From positions 3,077,501 through 3,141,500 of the forward strand of contig CM060833.1 in the NCBI GenBank assembly GCA_030762175.1: a stretch of 64,000 bases of DNA. The letters are read 5' to 3'. Of the stretch, positions 40,153-47,179 are shown in pieces. The stretch comes from Metallyticus violacea. Taxonomy: Eukaryota > Arthropoda > Insecta > Mantodea > Metallyticidae. The notes under the pieces are model-generated. The model worked only from the letters and a program-made list of their open reading frames with translations, did no database searches and had not been told where the DNA came from. Position 1 is the first letter of the stretch. The number at the start of each line of letters is the position of its first letter. A program made the translations under genes and the position numbers.

Positions 40153-42781
40153 AGGATGCATATTCTGCTCTGGTGTAAATATAATCAAACTTAAATGTAA
40201 ATTGGAACTTGCACAATATAATCAAAGTTTATGTTTTCATCCCCATAAGTTTTTAAGCTCATTAATCTGTCTCTGTATTTAATATGGAGATTTTTCCCCA
40301 CATTGCTAACCCTGTAGGTCCCTGTGCTGATATTAATTTTATTTATTCCTCCATGCCGTGATTATCTGTCAGAAATGAGATGCCAACGCTGATTTCTCCA
40401 TTTGTTTGTATTCAACATTGCTGAAGTATTCTTTTAATCATGTGCCTATGTTTCTCTTTGTTTTTATAATATAGATTTTTTTGCATTCTGTACAATTTAT
40501 TTTGTAAATACTTGCTTTTTTGTTGTTTGTTTTTAAGTATGAAAAATCCTTTCCCAAATGATAGTTTCTAGATATAAATACAAAATTATTAAAAACAGAA
40601 AGACACAAACCCCAATTTGCCAAGAGATTGAAATCAACTTCATCTCTGAAAAATGTTAGATTATGGTCAAGAAGTCCTTTATGCACATGACTGATAAAAC
40701 AATTATTTTTTTCATAGTCTATGGGTTTTATTTCAGGTACAGAAGTAATTTTATGTGAATGAAGATGTGAGTAGCTTTATATGCTCTGCCAACAGATATA
40801 CGAACTTGCTGGACTAATAGAGGCAATGACTTTCAAGTAGAAGTTTCTAATCGGTAACCTATTTCATAAAGTTTCTCTTCTATTAAAACCTAGTTTTTTG
40901 GTCTCAGCTTCTTGTCCGTAAACATGCTTTAGGTGTGAACTTTGTTCACCAATCTGCAAATTGCATTTCCCAATGGAGATTTTACTGCTGAAAATTCAGC
41001 ACAAAAATCCCTACTACAGTACTTGTACAATTGCTTTTGTACATAGTATTCATAAATAATCTTTGTTGTAATTCTCTCTCAGCACACTTCACTAGATGTC
41101 TTACATGTACTACTGCCTAAAAAATCCAACTAAAACAGTTAGCTTGCTCAACATGACTGAGCAAACTCAATTGCCCCCAATCTTACCGGGAAACATGCTT
41201 CCACTTAAGGCCAACTAGTATATACTGATGCATACCTGAATGAGAACAAGTTATAAGGTCTTGTTAACAACTGATTTTTAATAAATAGATAAACAAAAGA
41301 GATCTCATTTTTAGAATGTATGAGATGCTAATGCTAGAGGTTTCAGTCAACAAATATCACGGAGAATGGAAAAGTAATGCACATTTTTTATTATTAAATA
41401 CCATTTGATGTAATGCATTTTTTTTGGGTAAAAGAAAAATCACTGAGTGAATTTCACAGAGGAATGTTGGAAGTTTATGGTGCTAAATCACAGCAACATA
41501 TCCAATGATGCAGATTCTGGGCCTTGTAAATCTTGCCAATGAATCATGCTCCAGCTGATCTATATCTGTTTTAACATCAACAATAGTTAAAAGCGATTGG
41601 CAGGTGCATTTGCGAACCTTGGCACAACAATTTAATAGTTCTAAGGCAAAACGTGATATTGTATACGATAGATAGCAGCTTCATAAAGTCAGTGCTGGTG
41701 GCCAAGGACCTGTCAGATAAGTAGAGGTATCAGAGAATGATGTCATGCTTGAACTTCTTGATGTATTATGGTAAAGGTCATGACTTTTTGGAAGGTGTAA
41801 CTGACCCTTAATCCTGGAAATCCACTTTCTGTCCAGAACAAAGATCAGTTAAGTGTGAAAACATTCAAGTTTGTCCAATCAGCATAAAAGGTCCTAGTGA
41901 ATATTCTAGGACATGCATGGTACACTGTTGGTGGAATTTCTTCTAACTGGGACCACGTAAATGCCAAAATCTATGCTATGATTCTGGCAAAGGTGTATCA
42001 TGGCCTTAAAGAAAAAAATGCCCTAACAGAGATGCTAAAAACAATGACAAGGCGTTGCAACTTTTGTTTATGCAAAAACTGAGATGTATGGTTGGGAGGT
42101 ACTCATTCACCATACAGGCTAGGGCTTGGTTCACATGTTGAAAAATAGGTAGAACCTGTTATTTTTTTTGTTCATAATTATTTTTTCCTGCTCATTAAAT
42201 ATTTTGTAAAAAAAAAAAAAAATGTGCATTACTTTTCAATTTTCCTTTTATCTGTATCCTGATATCTGAATTTTGTTATTCAGGCATGCCAAAGGGTGTG
42301 GACTTTACTGAAGTGATGAACACATTTCTTCAGATAGAAGGAGTACTGCGTGTTCACAACTTGAGGATTTGGGCACTCAGTATGGGAAAAACAGCACTAT
42401 CAGCACATCTTGCTGTTCGTAAGTATGATAGCTTCAGAATGATAAACATACTGATAACAAATATTGTACTTACGAAGCTGTTGACAATGGAGTGGCAGTA
42501 TAACCTCATCATAGGTATTCATTTTTTACACTAAACTCCATTCACTTACTTGGAGTTTAGTGTAAAAAATGAATACCTAAGTTGAGGTTATACTGATAAC
42601 AGTTTACATTGTCTAAATGATTATTATGGTAACAGGTCCAGGGATGAGCCCACAAGAAGTTCTTAGTAAAGCTTCACGCAACATTCACTCCAGGTTTCAC
42701 TTTTTTGAAATGACTTTACAAATAGAGGAATTCAGACAGGACATGGAACAGTGTGATCAATGCAAGTGTCCTGAAAAGTAA
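19104..42781 (+). CDS. SLC30A-family zinc transporter (ZnT2/3/8-like), eight coding exons
   Basis: This gene encodes a cation diffusion facilitator that exchanges cytosolic Zn2+ for protons into vesicles or out of the cell. Exons are 19104-19276, 27452-27657, 29861-29971, 33462-33762, 37349-37502, 39388-39493, 42284-42418 and 42636-42781. They sum to 1332 nt, giving 443 aa plus TAA with every junction in phase. An N-terminal HCH motif sits at residues 130-132, as in ZnT2/3/4/8. The zinc-site pairs are H179-xxx-D183 (helix II) and H294-xxx-D298 (helix V). The cytosolic histidine loop HQHNHSH lies at 270-276. The C-terminal domain ends CDQCKCPEK with C435xxC438. Six membrane helices are evident between about 140 and 340. 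The closest Drosophila relative is probably ZnT35C. Exon 1 is the least certain because its N-terminus is poorly conserved. Confidence 0.92.
19285..19360 (+). repeat. Truncated SINE fragment
   Basis: The sequence around GCTCAATCCCGACCAGGGTCG followed by ATTGATTTTTT matches the B-box region and start of the body of the SINE at 29.56 kb. The head and tail are missing. It begins just after the ZnT exon 1 donor. Confidence 0.5.
19549..19836 (+). repeat. tRNA-headed SINE, family 1
   Basis: An A-box-like TAGTTTAGTGGTCACC and a B-box-like GGGTTCAAACAC lie in the first 60 bp. A body shared with copies at 29.56, 47.32 and 57.7-58.0 kb follows (CTTAGTATGACTTCCTT, CTGAAAGAAGCCTCTGA). The 3' end is TAAATAAAC(AAGATAAATA). 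The tRNA resemblance is to the promoter boxes only. Confidence 0.75.
20340..20600 (-). mobile_element. LINE C-terminal fragment
   Basis: The minus strand reads INNFPEGSYNSAVKVYNSLP and LYNSQKCKLFKKKLKEFLI. This is the 'G..VYNSLP..LK......FK..LK.FL' ending of CR1/Jockey-type LINEs. No RT motifs remain nearby. Confidence 0.5.
20690..20900 (-). mobile_element. PLE pLTR with hammerhead-like motif
   Basis: The repeat shares CTTAATTAGCTGGTGAGTTG and CTCTTATGCTCCATTTA with copies at 3.8, 37.9 and 48.0 kb. The body end (TGGACATTTTATGAA) matches the 38.0 kb copy. It is a 5'-truncated insertion in ZnT intron 1. Confidence 0.65.
20775..20820 (-). ncRNA. Hammerhead-like motif with canonical core
   Basis: CTGATGA at 20809-20803 and GAAACATGTT starting at 20788 are intact. 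Stem II (GGGC...GCCTCT) is imperfect. Upstream CACAG and downstream CTTA give two base pairs of stem I. Confidence 0.5.
21000..22930. other. ZnT intron 1, nothing recognised
   Basis: The region holds only short ORFs without family resemblance. I see no RNA gene or clear repeat. Confidence 0.35.
22940..23950 (-). mobile_element. DDE transposon remnant (IS630/Tc1/mariner superfamily)
   Basis: Minus frames read VRPSMPAETVHQVQDAISRS, KASTRRKLEVRC and PYHLQIRHKLEREDYTGC, the N-terminal paired-HTH region. Downstream frames read FHXSFKGAYQAGGAQHHTCN-like debris of the C-terminus ('LKE.IRQA...IT..ML..V'). It is heavily interrupted. Confidence 0.6.
24551..24730. mobile_element. Fold-back element with hammerhead-like motif, second architecture
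   Basis: Arms of about 24 bp (TTCTTCCGGGCTTAGAAGCC at 24557-24576 and its complement near 24664-24688) enclose a minus-strand ribozyme-like motif. The segment after the right arm, AGTTATATTTCTGACTCC and GCCGTGAAAGC, recurs at 49.99-50.03 kb, marking a shared family end. Confidence 0.5.
24600..24645 (-). ncRNA. Hammerhead-like motif
   Basis: CCGATGA at 24637-24631 (U4 changed) leads into a GTCC/GGAC stem II with an 11-nt loop. An intact GAAACATTTG starts at 24610. The strong stem supports real descent from a ribozyme even if activity is lost. Confidence 0.45.
26600..27060 (+). mobile_element. LINE C-terminal fragment and 3' end
   Basis: The plus frame at 26662-26886 reads IHNHNTRQKTDIHIIRTNTT, MGIKLYNKLPNYLKTKDKKT and LLHHCFYSVGKF. 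It is the typical 'HNTR....GIKLYNKLP......FL...FYSV.EF' LINE ending and finishes in its own stop. An AT-rich 3' UTR follows. Confidence 0.65.
27452..27657 (+). CDS. ZnT coding exon 2, with tandem acceptor
   Basis: The exon encodes the cytosolic N-terminal region, including RHVIYCVHGKPNGSCVV and HVLSPING. The acceptor can be AG at 27450-27451 or AG at 27456-27457. Both keep the frame from exon 1 and differ by two residues. The donor GTATAA begins at 27658 (phase 1). The CVHGKP sequence resembles the region preceding the HCH motif in ZnT2/8-type proteins. Confidence 0.82.
28010..29145 (+). mobile_element. DDE transposon remnant
   Basis: Plus frames read LTSVRVPIVYKVIP-type debris, then MVPPK, ENPNCIQLMIGKLEFGL, YNYILTKFINFLMEEEKSYR, YVTAHKAEETMDEIKEVFED and PQI.VCDFYLWGSPKDKVYK. 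This matches insect transposases with '..QD.ATAHTA...M..L...F......PPRSPDL..CDFYLWG.LKDKVY'. A 138-bp fold-back unit is inserted at 28229. Stops are numerous. Confidence 0.65.
28229..28366. mobile_element. 138-bp fold-back PLE terminal unit, 13-bp target duplication
   Basis: AAAGGCATACAGT occurs exactly at 28216-28228 and 28367-28379. Inside, about 43-bp inverted arms (CTCTTCTGAGTCAGATGTTT and its complement) meet at TCATGAGT. A one-sided tail ends AATTGAATTAATATT. No ribozyme core remains because both arms start 3' of it. Confidence 0.75.
29561..29850 (+). repeat. tRNA-headed SINE, family 1, abutting ZnT exon 3
   Basis: The head is CCTGTGGTCTAGTGGTAATC and the B box GGATTCAATCCCA is at 29608-29620. 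The body carries CCTAAGTATGGTTTCCTTC. The tail TCTGTAAATAAACCAAATAA ends about 12 nt before the exon 3 acceptor at 29860. Confidence 0.8.
29861..29971 (+). CDS. ZnT coding exon 3 (HCH motif and first membrane helix)
   Basis: This 111-nt exon encodes GDHCHRIQYDIVDQKARRKL and then VASILCVIFMIGEVIG, the start of transmembrane helix I. Acceptor TTGCAG and donor GTGAGC are canonical. A SINE ends about 12 nt upstream of the exon. Confidence 0.92.
30186..30812. mobile_element. Probable solo LTR (Gypsy-like termini)
   Basis: The element begins TGTCACAACTAAAG and ends ACATGCGACA, the TG...CA ends of an LTR. It is flanked by ATAT at 30182-30185 and 30813-30816. At 627 bp it is GC-richer than its surroundings and has no coding. 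No second LTR, primer-binding site or gag/pol was seen. Strand cannot be set. Confidence 0.5.
30820..31690. other. ZnT intron 3, nothing recognised
   Basis: The stretch is AT-rich without a recognisable element or exon. Confidence 0.35.
31690..32200. mobile_element. PLE fragment: minus-strand endonuclease body with plus-strand terminus
   Basis: Minus frames read FHPTKRQMYQIGCLDCDHIY followed by IGRKE, a worn GIY-YIG with its cysteine pair, and the complement of 31.93-32.05 kb reads FKKNQPWANRTLMKNFKKF. The right end switches to a plus-strand ribozyme and pLTR. This is the same body-to-inverted-terminus layout as other units. Confidence 0.6.
32120..32168 (+). ncRNA. Hammerhead-like motif
   Basis: CTGATGA at 32131-32137 and GAAAC at 32150-32154 are intact. 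Stem II (GUGAUUGCCCCC) pairs poorly. Upstream ACAG and downstream CTTA give a short stem I. Confidence 0.45.
32479..32648. mobile_element. 170-bp fold-back PLE terminal unit, 10-bp target duplication
   Basis: ACATATTTAG occurs at 32469-32478 and 32649-32658. Arms of about 60 bp (CCTAAACTTAGGTATTCATT and onwards) face each other across a short centre holding CCCGAAACGCATC. The left arm alone carries the TATTGTACTTACGAAGCTG tail. Confidence 0.7.
32825..33065. mobile_element. Fold-back PLE terminal unit
   Basis: The arms at about 32863-32945 and 32979-33063 are near-identical inverted copies (TCATACACTCTAG, TTTACTTTTAAAATATAGTG). A tail, GTTGGAACTAGCGCAGTGAA, sits only on the left. Each arm ends in GAAAC(A/T)GGTCCC with a GUC triplet. 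The CUGAUGA boxes are degenerate; the plus strand shows CTTGATGA at 32967-32974. No clear target duplication was found. Confidence 0.6.
33462..33762 (+). CDS. ZnT coding exon 4 (helices II-IV)
   Basis: The exon encodes GTLSNSLAIATDAAHLLTDF, giving the HxxxD zinc site, then FGWHRAEVIGALTSVLMIW and LGIVVNL. These are hallmark CDF sequences. Acceptor TTTGCAG and donor GTAAGT are strong, and the exon ends at phase 2. Confidence 0.95.
33950..34440 (+). mobile_element. Mariner/SETMAR-type transposon 5' remnant
   Basis: Plus frames read ERKFKTAEIHRHLTMVDMWS and, after frameshift, VSELFMSNRCITFNELECQM. This matches the paired-HTH region 'K....EIH..L..VYG......V..L......RRLT...IA..L.'. No catalytic domain follows. 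It starts about 190 bp after ZnT exon 4. Confidence 0.5.
34441..35500. other. ZnT intron 4, mostly unrecognised
   Basis: Around 35190-35250 a minus-strand terminus (GAAACATGCC, then AGTGGAACAAAATTAG-like repeat) resembles the PLE family at 46.65 and 57.3 kb, but the CUGAUGA box is gone. Nothing else is recognised. Confidence 0.35.
35955..36102 (+). mobile_element. 148-bp single-terminus PLE unit, 12-bp target duplication
   Basis: AAACAAATGCAG occurs exactly at 35943-35954 and 36103-36114. The insert starts at a degenerate CUGAUGA position (CTAAGGT) and keeps stem II debris, GAAACATGTTCTGAG and the pLTR. It ends at the tail AATTGAATTAATATTG. It has no inverted partner and no coding. Confidence 0.75.
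36490..36526 (-). ncRNA. Hammerhead motif, left arm
   Basis: CTGATGA (complement of 36517-36523) is followed by a stem II weakened by a 3-nt deletion. GAAACCGGTT, with palindromic ACCGGU, follows. It mirrors the right-arm motif. Confidence 0.5.
36533..36585 (+). ncRNA. Hammerhead motif, right arm
   Basis: CTGATGA at 36540-36546 is followed by an AGAAC/GTTCT stem II with a GAAAT loop, then GAAACCAGTT. The core is canonical. In a plus transcript the whole arm would also compete with a roughly 93-bp hairpin. Confidence 0.55.
37349..37502 (+). CDS. ZnT coding exon 5 (His loop, second HxxxD)
   Basis: The exon encodes MGCTLHQHNHSHSSAPESQ followed by NINVRAAYIHVIGDFIQSAG, the helix V zinc site. 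The loop is shorter in histidines than in some family members. The acceptor is TTTCAG and the donor GTAAGT. Confidence 0.95.
37840..38740 (-). mobile_element. PLE 3' portion, minus strand
   Basis: The minus frame at 38383-38159 reads NKFSLNNLLNSGDNDKIPDE and KPGIYKINCLECNIVYIAKT, a GIY-YIG with the first glycine of YIG changed to A. Upstream, LVLLSLACRLVNKPMNEFEY is the end of the RT domain and linker. The 3' pLTR with a worn ribozyme (CTGATAT ... GAAACATG) lies at 37850-37950. Confidence 0.65.
38741..39310. mobile_element. PLE RT-end fragment (+) followed by fold-back terminus
   Basis: The plus strand reads LTLQDREIKFTS, ISFLDLKHHKNR and EIWNIQKGYAD, matching the PLE segment 'L.FLDL......FGIYRKPT.TD'. 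It is inverted relative to the adjoining minus-strand piece. From 38960 to 39300 two inverted termini follow, each with a ribozyme-like motif (39020-38992 minus; about 39215-39265 plus, degraded). Confidence 0.5.
38985..39028 (-). ncRNA. Hammerhead-like motif with good stem II
   Basis: CTGAAGA (complement of 39014-39020) leads into AGAGC/GCTCT with an AAGG loop, then GAAACAGGTT. The core bases are intact with A at the free position 7. Confidence 0.5.
39388..39493 (+). CDS. ZnT coding exon 6
   Basis: The exon encodes PEWALVDPICTFIFSLLVMM and then AIIKDTMLVLMEG. It matches the conserved 'PEWKLADPICTFLFSVLV ... VLMEGTPKGV' of ZnT proteins. It is bounded by TTGCAG and GTAAGC, ending at phase 1. 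Confidence 0.94.
39930..40745 (-). mobile_element. PLE 3' portion, minus strand, with poly-T insertion
   Basis: The minus frame at 40686-40438 ends KASIYKINCTECKKIYIIKT followed by KRNIGT, a GIY-YIG endonuclease whose GIY is SIY and YIG is YII. Downstream KEYFSNVEYKQMEKSALA continues it in another frame. The terminus to about 39940 carries the tail and a worn ribozyme near 40045-40085. Confidence 0.65.
40114..40152. repeat. Poly-T tract
   Basis: A near-pure run of about 38 T lies inside the PLE terminus. It may be an expanded A-tail or slippage tract on the minus strand. Confidence 0.9.
41366..42241. mobile_element. Non-autonomous DNA element with terminal inverted repeats
   Basis: GAAAAGTAATGCACATTTTT at 41369-41388 is mirrored by its complement ending at 42237, with three or four more matching bases outwards. 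The 0.87 kb inside shows only an unrecognised 61-codon ORF (NILGHAWYTVGGISSNWDHV) at 41897-42082. The right end lies about 43 bp before ZnT exon 7. The transposon class is unknown. Confidence 0.6.
42284..42418 (+). CDS. ZnT coding exon 7
   Basis: The exon encodes MPKGVDFTEVMNTFLQIEGV and VHNLRIWALSMGKTALSAHL, the cytosolic C-terminal domain. A TIR element ends about 43 bp upstream of it. The donor GTAAGT begins at 42419. Confidence 0.94.
42460..42589. mobile_element. 130-bp fold-back PLE terminal unit, 12-bp target duplication, in ZnT intron 7
   Basis: ATACTGATAACA occurs exactly at 42448-42459 and 42590-42601. Arms of about 45 bp (CATAGGTATTCATTTTTTAC and complement) meet almost directly. 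The left arm alone has the AATATTGTACTTACGAAGCTG-type tail. It occupies most of the 217-bp intron between exons 7 and 8. Confidence 0.78.
42636..42781 (+). CDS. ZnT coding exon 8 (stop)
   Basis: The exon encodes PGMSPQEVLSKASRNIHSRF through FEMTLQIEEF and ends CDQCKCPEK before TAA at 42779-42781. The terminal CxxC is the metal-binding pair known from ZnT2/3/4/8. A plausible AATAAA polyadenylation signal lies near 42921. Confidence 0.94.
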
Positions 42782-43247
42782 CAAGACTTTTTAAATTTAT
42801 TGTTGTAGCATGTGAGTTAAGTACAAATACTGATCTGATAAAGATATCGACACACAGCCAATGTAAATATAGCAAAATTAATATTTGCCTTAATATGAAT
42901 ATGTGTTTTTTTGTGTAAAGGAATAAAAGAAAATGCAACAAACTGAGAAAAAAGAAACATTTGCTATGGTTAAATATTTATACTTAAAGGTCTGGACTTA
43001 AATTAATTTACAACCAGATCATAAAATTATTTAAGATTAAGTTGCAATGTATAAAACTGAACATGGTTTATGTGAATTCAGTTTAAACTATCTCAGTTCA
43101 TGTAATAACAAAGCAAAGCAAGTGAAGCATAACATTTGTCAGCATTTATTTATAATTTACTTAAAAATTAGTAATAATGAAGTAAAATATTTATACAAAA
43201 TAAATCATCAATAAATAGAATCACTTCATTTCACTTTGTATTGTTTA

Positions 43248-43295
43248 TATAGAGCATATTTCAAGAGCCATTGCTCCCATCATCAGCTGTAGCCC
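43248..43295 (-). ncRNA. Hammerhead-like motif
   Basis: CTGATGA (complement of 43280-43286) is followed by GGAGC/GCTCT around an AATG loop, then GAAATATGCTC. The core is canonical except C15.2 changed to U. Confidence 0.5.
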
Positions 43296-43559
43296 ATCTA
43301 GCATTGCTGGTAGACAATCTAAAGACATCTGGTGATCCCAATAAGGTCAACACAAGGTGTCTTTTGGGGAAATTTCAAAATTTCATACTTGATTTGTTTT
43401 TTCAGGATAAAAATTCTCTCCCAAATTGCTAACTCCACTGGATTCTTTACAGCTTTCAATAATTTTGCTTTTCTAGCAAGGTTGTAATATTTTGTCCAGA
43501 AATGTGAATCACTAACAATTTATCTGTTTATATTTACAAGAGTCATTAAATAAGTTAAA

Positions 43560-44665
43560 AATAAATATATAATTTAAACAATTAAGAATACTTATTCAAA
43601 TAATACTTTTATTTCTCAACATAATCTCCTTGTACATAGGAACTTGTCCCATCATTTCACAAGCCCATGAAATCATTGGGCTGTTGTCGGAACCAGACTG
43701 TAACTTCCCACTGTACAGCATCATCGTCAGGAAAATGTTCACCTGAAAGATGATATTTAAGAGGCTGAATAAATGGAAGTCACTTGGAGCAAAGTCCGGG
43801 CTATATGAAGGATGCTCGAGGACTTCGCATTTTAAATTTTGCAGTACATCATTTATCTTGTAGGCAGTATGAGGACATGTTTTGTCATGCAAGAGCAATA
43901 TGCCTTTGGTGAGGAGTTGATTGCTCCCGTTGAATAGACTTAAGTTTAAGTTTTCTGAGGATGTTACTATAGGAGTCAACATTTACAGTTTGTCCTTGAG
44001 GCTGGAATGCAGTGGAGCAGTATGCCTTTGTGATCCCAGAAAACTGAGAGCATTACTTTCCTGACAAAGGTGTCACTTTCAACTTTTTTTTGCAGGTGAC
44101 ACAGGATGTTTTCACTGCATTGACACACACTTCGTCTCAGGCTGTAACGGTAAACCCAAGGCTAGCATATCATGTCCTTTATTCATGGTAGTGATTGAGA
44201 TGTTGTAATACTAGATCCAATGTTTGCATTTTATTTTGTGGGGTCAGCATATGTGGCATCCATTGTGAAAACCTAATCTATCATGTATTATGATGTAGAT
44301 CATGCCATTTTAACAAGTAATAGTTACCCTTCTGTTGCAAATTTGGTTTTTTGGCAATCTTTGTTGGCTAGCTGATGTAGTGTTTGTCTTTGATATGTGT
44401 CAGCCCCTCAGAGAACTTCTGCACCTAATTGTTAACAGCTTGACATCATAATAGGAAGCATTTCTTTAAGAATATTGTTTGATTCCACATCTTTTTCCCA
44501 CAAAAATTGCAGGACAGGGCACTGCTGGAAGGTTGTGCATTCACTCACAGAAGCCGTCATCTTGTAACTGCTGTTTCACTGTTATAAACATGGATTGCTG
44601 GTGGTCACCAATTGCCATTGGAGCCTCACTCAAACACATGTTGATATCAATTTGTAACTCACTTA
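43560..44665 (-). mobile_element. Mariner-like transposase remnant nested in PLE
   Basis: Minus frames read VMLSVFWDHKGILLHCIP, then LLTKGILLLHDKTCPHTAYK, VLEHPSYSPDFAPSDFHLF and CEMMGQVPMY. The spacing from the HD block to the SPDFAPSD block fits mariner DD34D chemistry. The usual HDNARPH reads HDKTCPH, so it is mutated and interrupted. It separates two halves of one PLE reading frame. Confidence 0.72.
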
Positions 44666-45599
44666 ATGACTTACTCTCGTAATATTCATAAAATGTTCTT
44701 TTGTCCTAGTTTATAAATACTCTTTTGTTCTGCATAAATAAAAAGGTTCATAATTCTGACAGTTGATTTGGTTGATTCCTAGCTTCTTGCTGTCCATGAT
44801 TACATCTTTAGTTACTTTTTTTTTTTAGTAAGTTTCTATTTTATATTTATTCTGTGTGGTCAAAACTAATTAAAAATACCCTTATAATTTAACATCATTG
44901 TGTGATTTATTAAGTGCCCCTGGATGGTAGCTGAACTTTTATAAATATGTTCCTTTTTTAATAATGGAAAGGGTGCTGATTTTTATGCTTTTTCATCTTT
45001 TTATCCACTAGTGTGCAATCAAAATCATTGCTCTGTGCAGTATTGTTAGTCTGTTGTAAATTCTTCATTGCTGAGTAGGATATTGATAAGTCTGTAGATT
45101 AAGCTATTTATCATAGTGAAACCATCTAACATTTTCTGTGGGTTAAGCAAAAGAAAATGATTATTGAAAGCTCTAAAATAACCAGTAGAGTTAGCAATTT
45201 CGGAGAGGAAAAATAAATATTAAATGCTGAATTTTGACATTTCCTGTAAAAGACAACTTGTGTCTACTCTTATTAGAACAATCAGATGTCTTAAATCATT
45301 CACCAACAATGCTAGTTGGGCTACAGTTAATGGCTCTTGAAGCATGTTCTGTATAAAAAATACAAAGTGAGGTATAATATTACTATTTACCGAGTGTTTT
45401 TCATTACTCACTGTTAGAGGCTAAAATAGACCTGGAAATATTTAGAAGAAATGACCAATAAATATGAACTTGTACTCTGAAGGTATTAACAAAGAAGTAG
45501 TAAAATAAATATATATATATATATTATATACACGCACACAGTATGTCCTACAGAAGCAGTAGTACAGAACAAAACAATAAAATTTCCTATAAACATGGG

Positions 45600-46045
45600 T
45601 CTCAAAATCAGCATCTTCTGAGTTAAGGTCTTAATATGTAAGAGCGGCATATGTCTTCTGCTCCAGGCACTTTGACAAGAAACAAATTTGAAACGTTGTA
45701 CAAAAGGTTACACAGGAGGCAATGTGGAGCAAAACAAGAAAGAAAGTTTTTTTAAATTTTTGGTGTGCTGATGGATGGGATGTAAATTTTTCATATATCG
45801 GTTCTCCTTTGTAACCTTTCAGTGTGGCAATTTCTTTGATTTGTTTTTTGAATTTTTCTATCTTTTTCTTGCCCAAATTGTTGTGTACTCAAAAAAATGG
45901 CACACAACAGATCTGGTCAAGAAAAAGATAGAAAAATTCAAAAAACAAAAACAAATAAAAGAAATCACCACACTGAAAGGTTACAAAGAAGAGCAGATAT
46001 ATATGAAAGTTCTTACAACCATTGGTCCTAAGCTTAACATCTGAG
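45600..46045. mobile_element. Two PLE linker fragments, head-to-head
   Basis: The minus strand reads KKKIEKFKKQIKEIATLKGY and PIYEKFTSHPSAHQKFKKTF. The plus strand just to the right reads KKKIEKFKKQKQIKEITTLK. The palindrome centre is near 45895. Termini and endonuclease are missing on both sides. Confidence 0.6.
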
Positions 46046-46369
46046 TTATGTTCCGCTACTGTATTGTTTACCATCATTTTTTGATTTACTCTTCACAACA
46101 TGTGCTTGATATGATCACCATCTATTGCAATGTTTCCTCTCAGTATGTATTTAGAAGTATGCTGCTCTTGTGAAATAAGGCAATAACTCAGAAGATATTA
46201 AGTTTACAACCAATGGGAACCTTTTTTCTTGTTTTGTTCCATACTACCTTCTTTGTAAATATGGAACCTTTTTTCAGGACATATTATATTAATAATCTAT
46301 TGACAGTGAAGCAATGAAACATTTAATTTGGAATAATAAAATATGATTAATATAGAGTTGGTTTGTTTG

Positions 46370-46525
46370 CATTTTTATACATTTCACTTACTTGGTTTTT
46401 AATGGACACATTTTGTGAATGTTTGTTCCGATCATCTGCAGAAGACCAACTGAGAGATGTATACTCAAAGAAAGGTTCCCAAAGCATATCCATTTAACCA
46501 AGTAAGTTAAGTATTGGTTACCATA
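46370..46525. mobile_element. Worn fold-back PLE terminus
   Basis: Inverted arms with CACTTACTTGGTTTTTAATGG (left) and ATTTAACCAAGTAAGTTAAG (right) surround GATCATCTGCAGAAGACC. Ribozyme cores are no longer clear. Confidence 0.4.
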
Positions 46526-46599
46526 TCAACTCTGTATCAACTTTATTTGATCAAAAATATCTCAAAAACAGCAAATTATAAATTTTATTAGCAGGGATT

Positions 46600-46770
46600 T
46601 TCACAGTGAAATATAGTATAATATAACAAATTATTTATGAGGAAATTACTCAAATTTCACTAGTTTTGTTCCACTTACTTGGACATGTTTGGAAGGCTGT
46701 TGCCTTCCATCATCAGCACTGTTCCAAATTTGAGTGATTTCCTTATAAATATTTGTTATATTAGAAAAAT
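46600..46770. mobile_element. Fold-back PLE terminus with one hammerhead
   Basis: Arms at about 46621-46655 and 46729-46762 are inverted copies (AATATAACAAATTATTTATG, AAATTACTCAAATTTCACT). Only the left ribozyme remains. The same terminus recurs near 35.15 and 57.3 kb. Confidence 0.55.
46678..46725 (-). ncRNA. Hammerhead-like motif with strong stem II and GUC site
   Basis: CTGATGA (complement of 46710-46716) is followed by GGAAGGC/GCCTTCC around AACA, then AAACATGTC. The G12 of GAAA is lost into the stem, which should reduce activity. The GUC triplet is present. Confidence 0.5.
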
Positions 46771-47179
46771 ATAAATTGATAAACTTCTAGTACATTTTAA
46801 GGATTCTGTCTTAGCAAAAGCAAATGTAAAGAAAAAGCTACTTCTCACTTAACTCTAGAAATGGTAAAGAGAAGAGATTTTTTAAATAAAACTGTAATCT
46901 CTGTTGTCCAAAGAATACTCAGGTAATATCCACTTTCATAAAAATCTATAATTTCACATTGCTCATTGTGCATTTTCATGAATTCTGGTATGCATGTAAA
47001 CAGCTGCTGTAGTGTTTTGGAAGATGTTTGATTTGTAAACTTTAAATAAATACATATCTGAAATTTTTTGTACTTAAAATTTTAATGTATATACTAATGT
47101 GTTTATTAATAATCATGAAATCTCCTGTAGTCTGCCATTTTTGTGCGCATTTCCTCTTGCTTCCTTCTATAAGGGCAAT

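Larger units (their letters stand above)
43195..45415. mobile_element. Fold-back PLE unit interrupted by a mariner
   Basis: Minus-strand PLE coding is split. SKKLGINQINCQNYEPFYL and TKEHFMNITRVSH lie at 44860-44660, and VSDSHFWTKYYNLARKAKLL with NPVELAIWERIFILKK lies at 43520-43390. The left terminus has a ribozyme at 43286-43255. A degraded plus-strand counterpart (GGGCTACAGTTAATGGCTCT) lies near 45318-45337. Confidence 0.6.
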
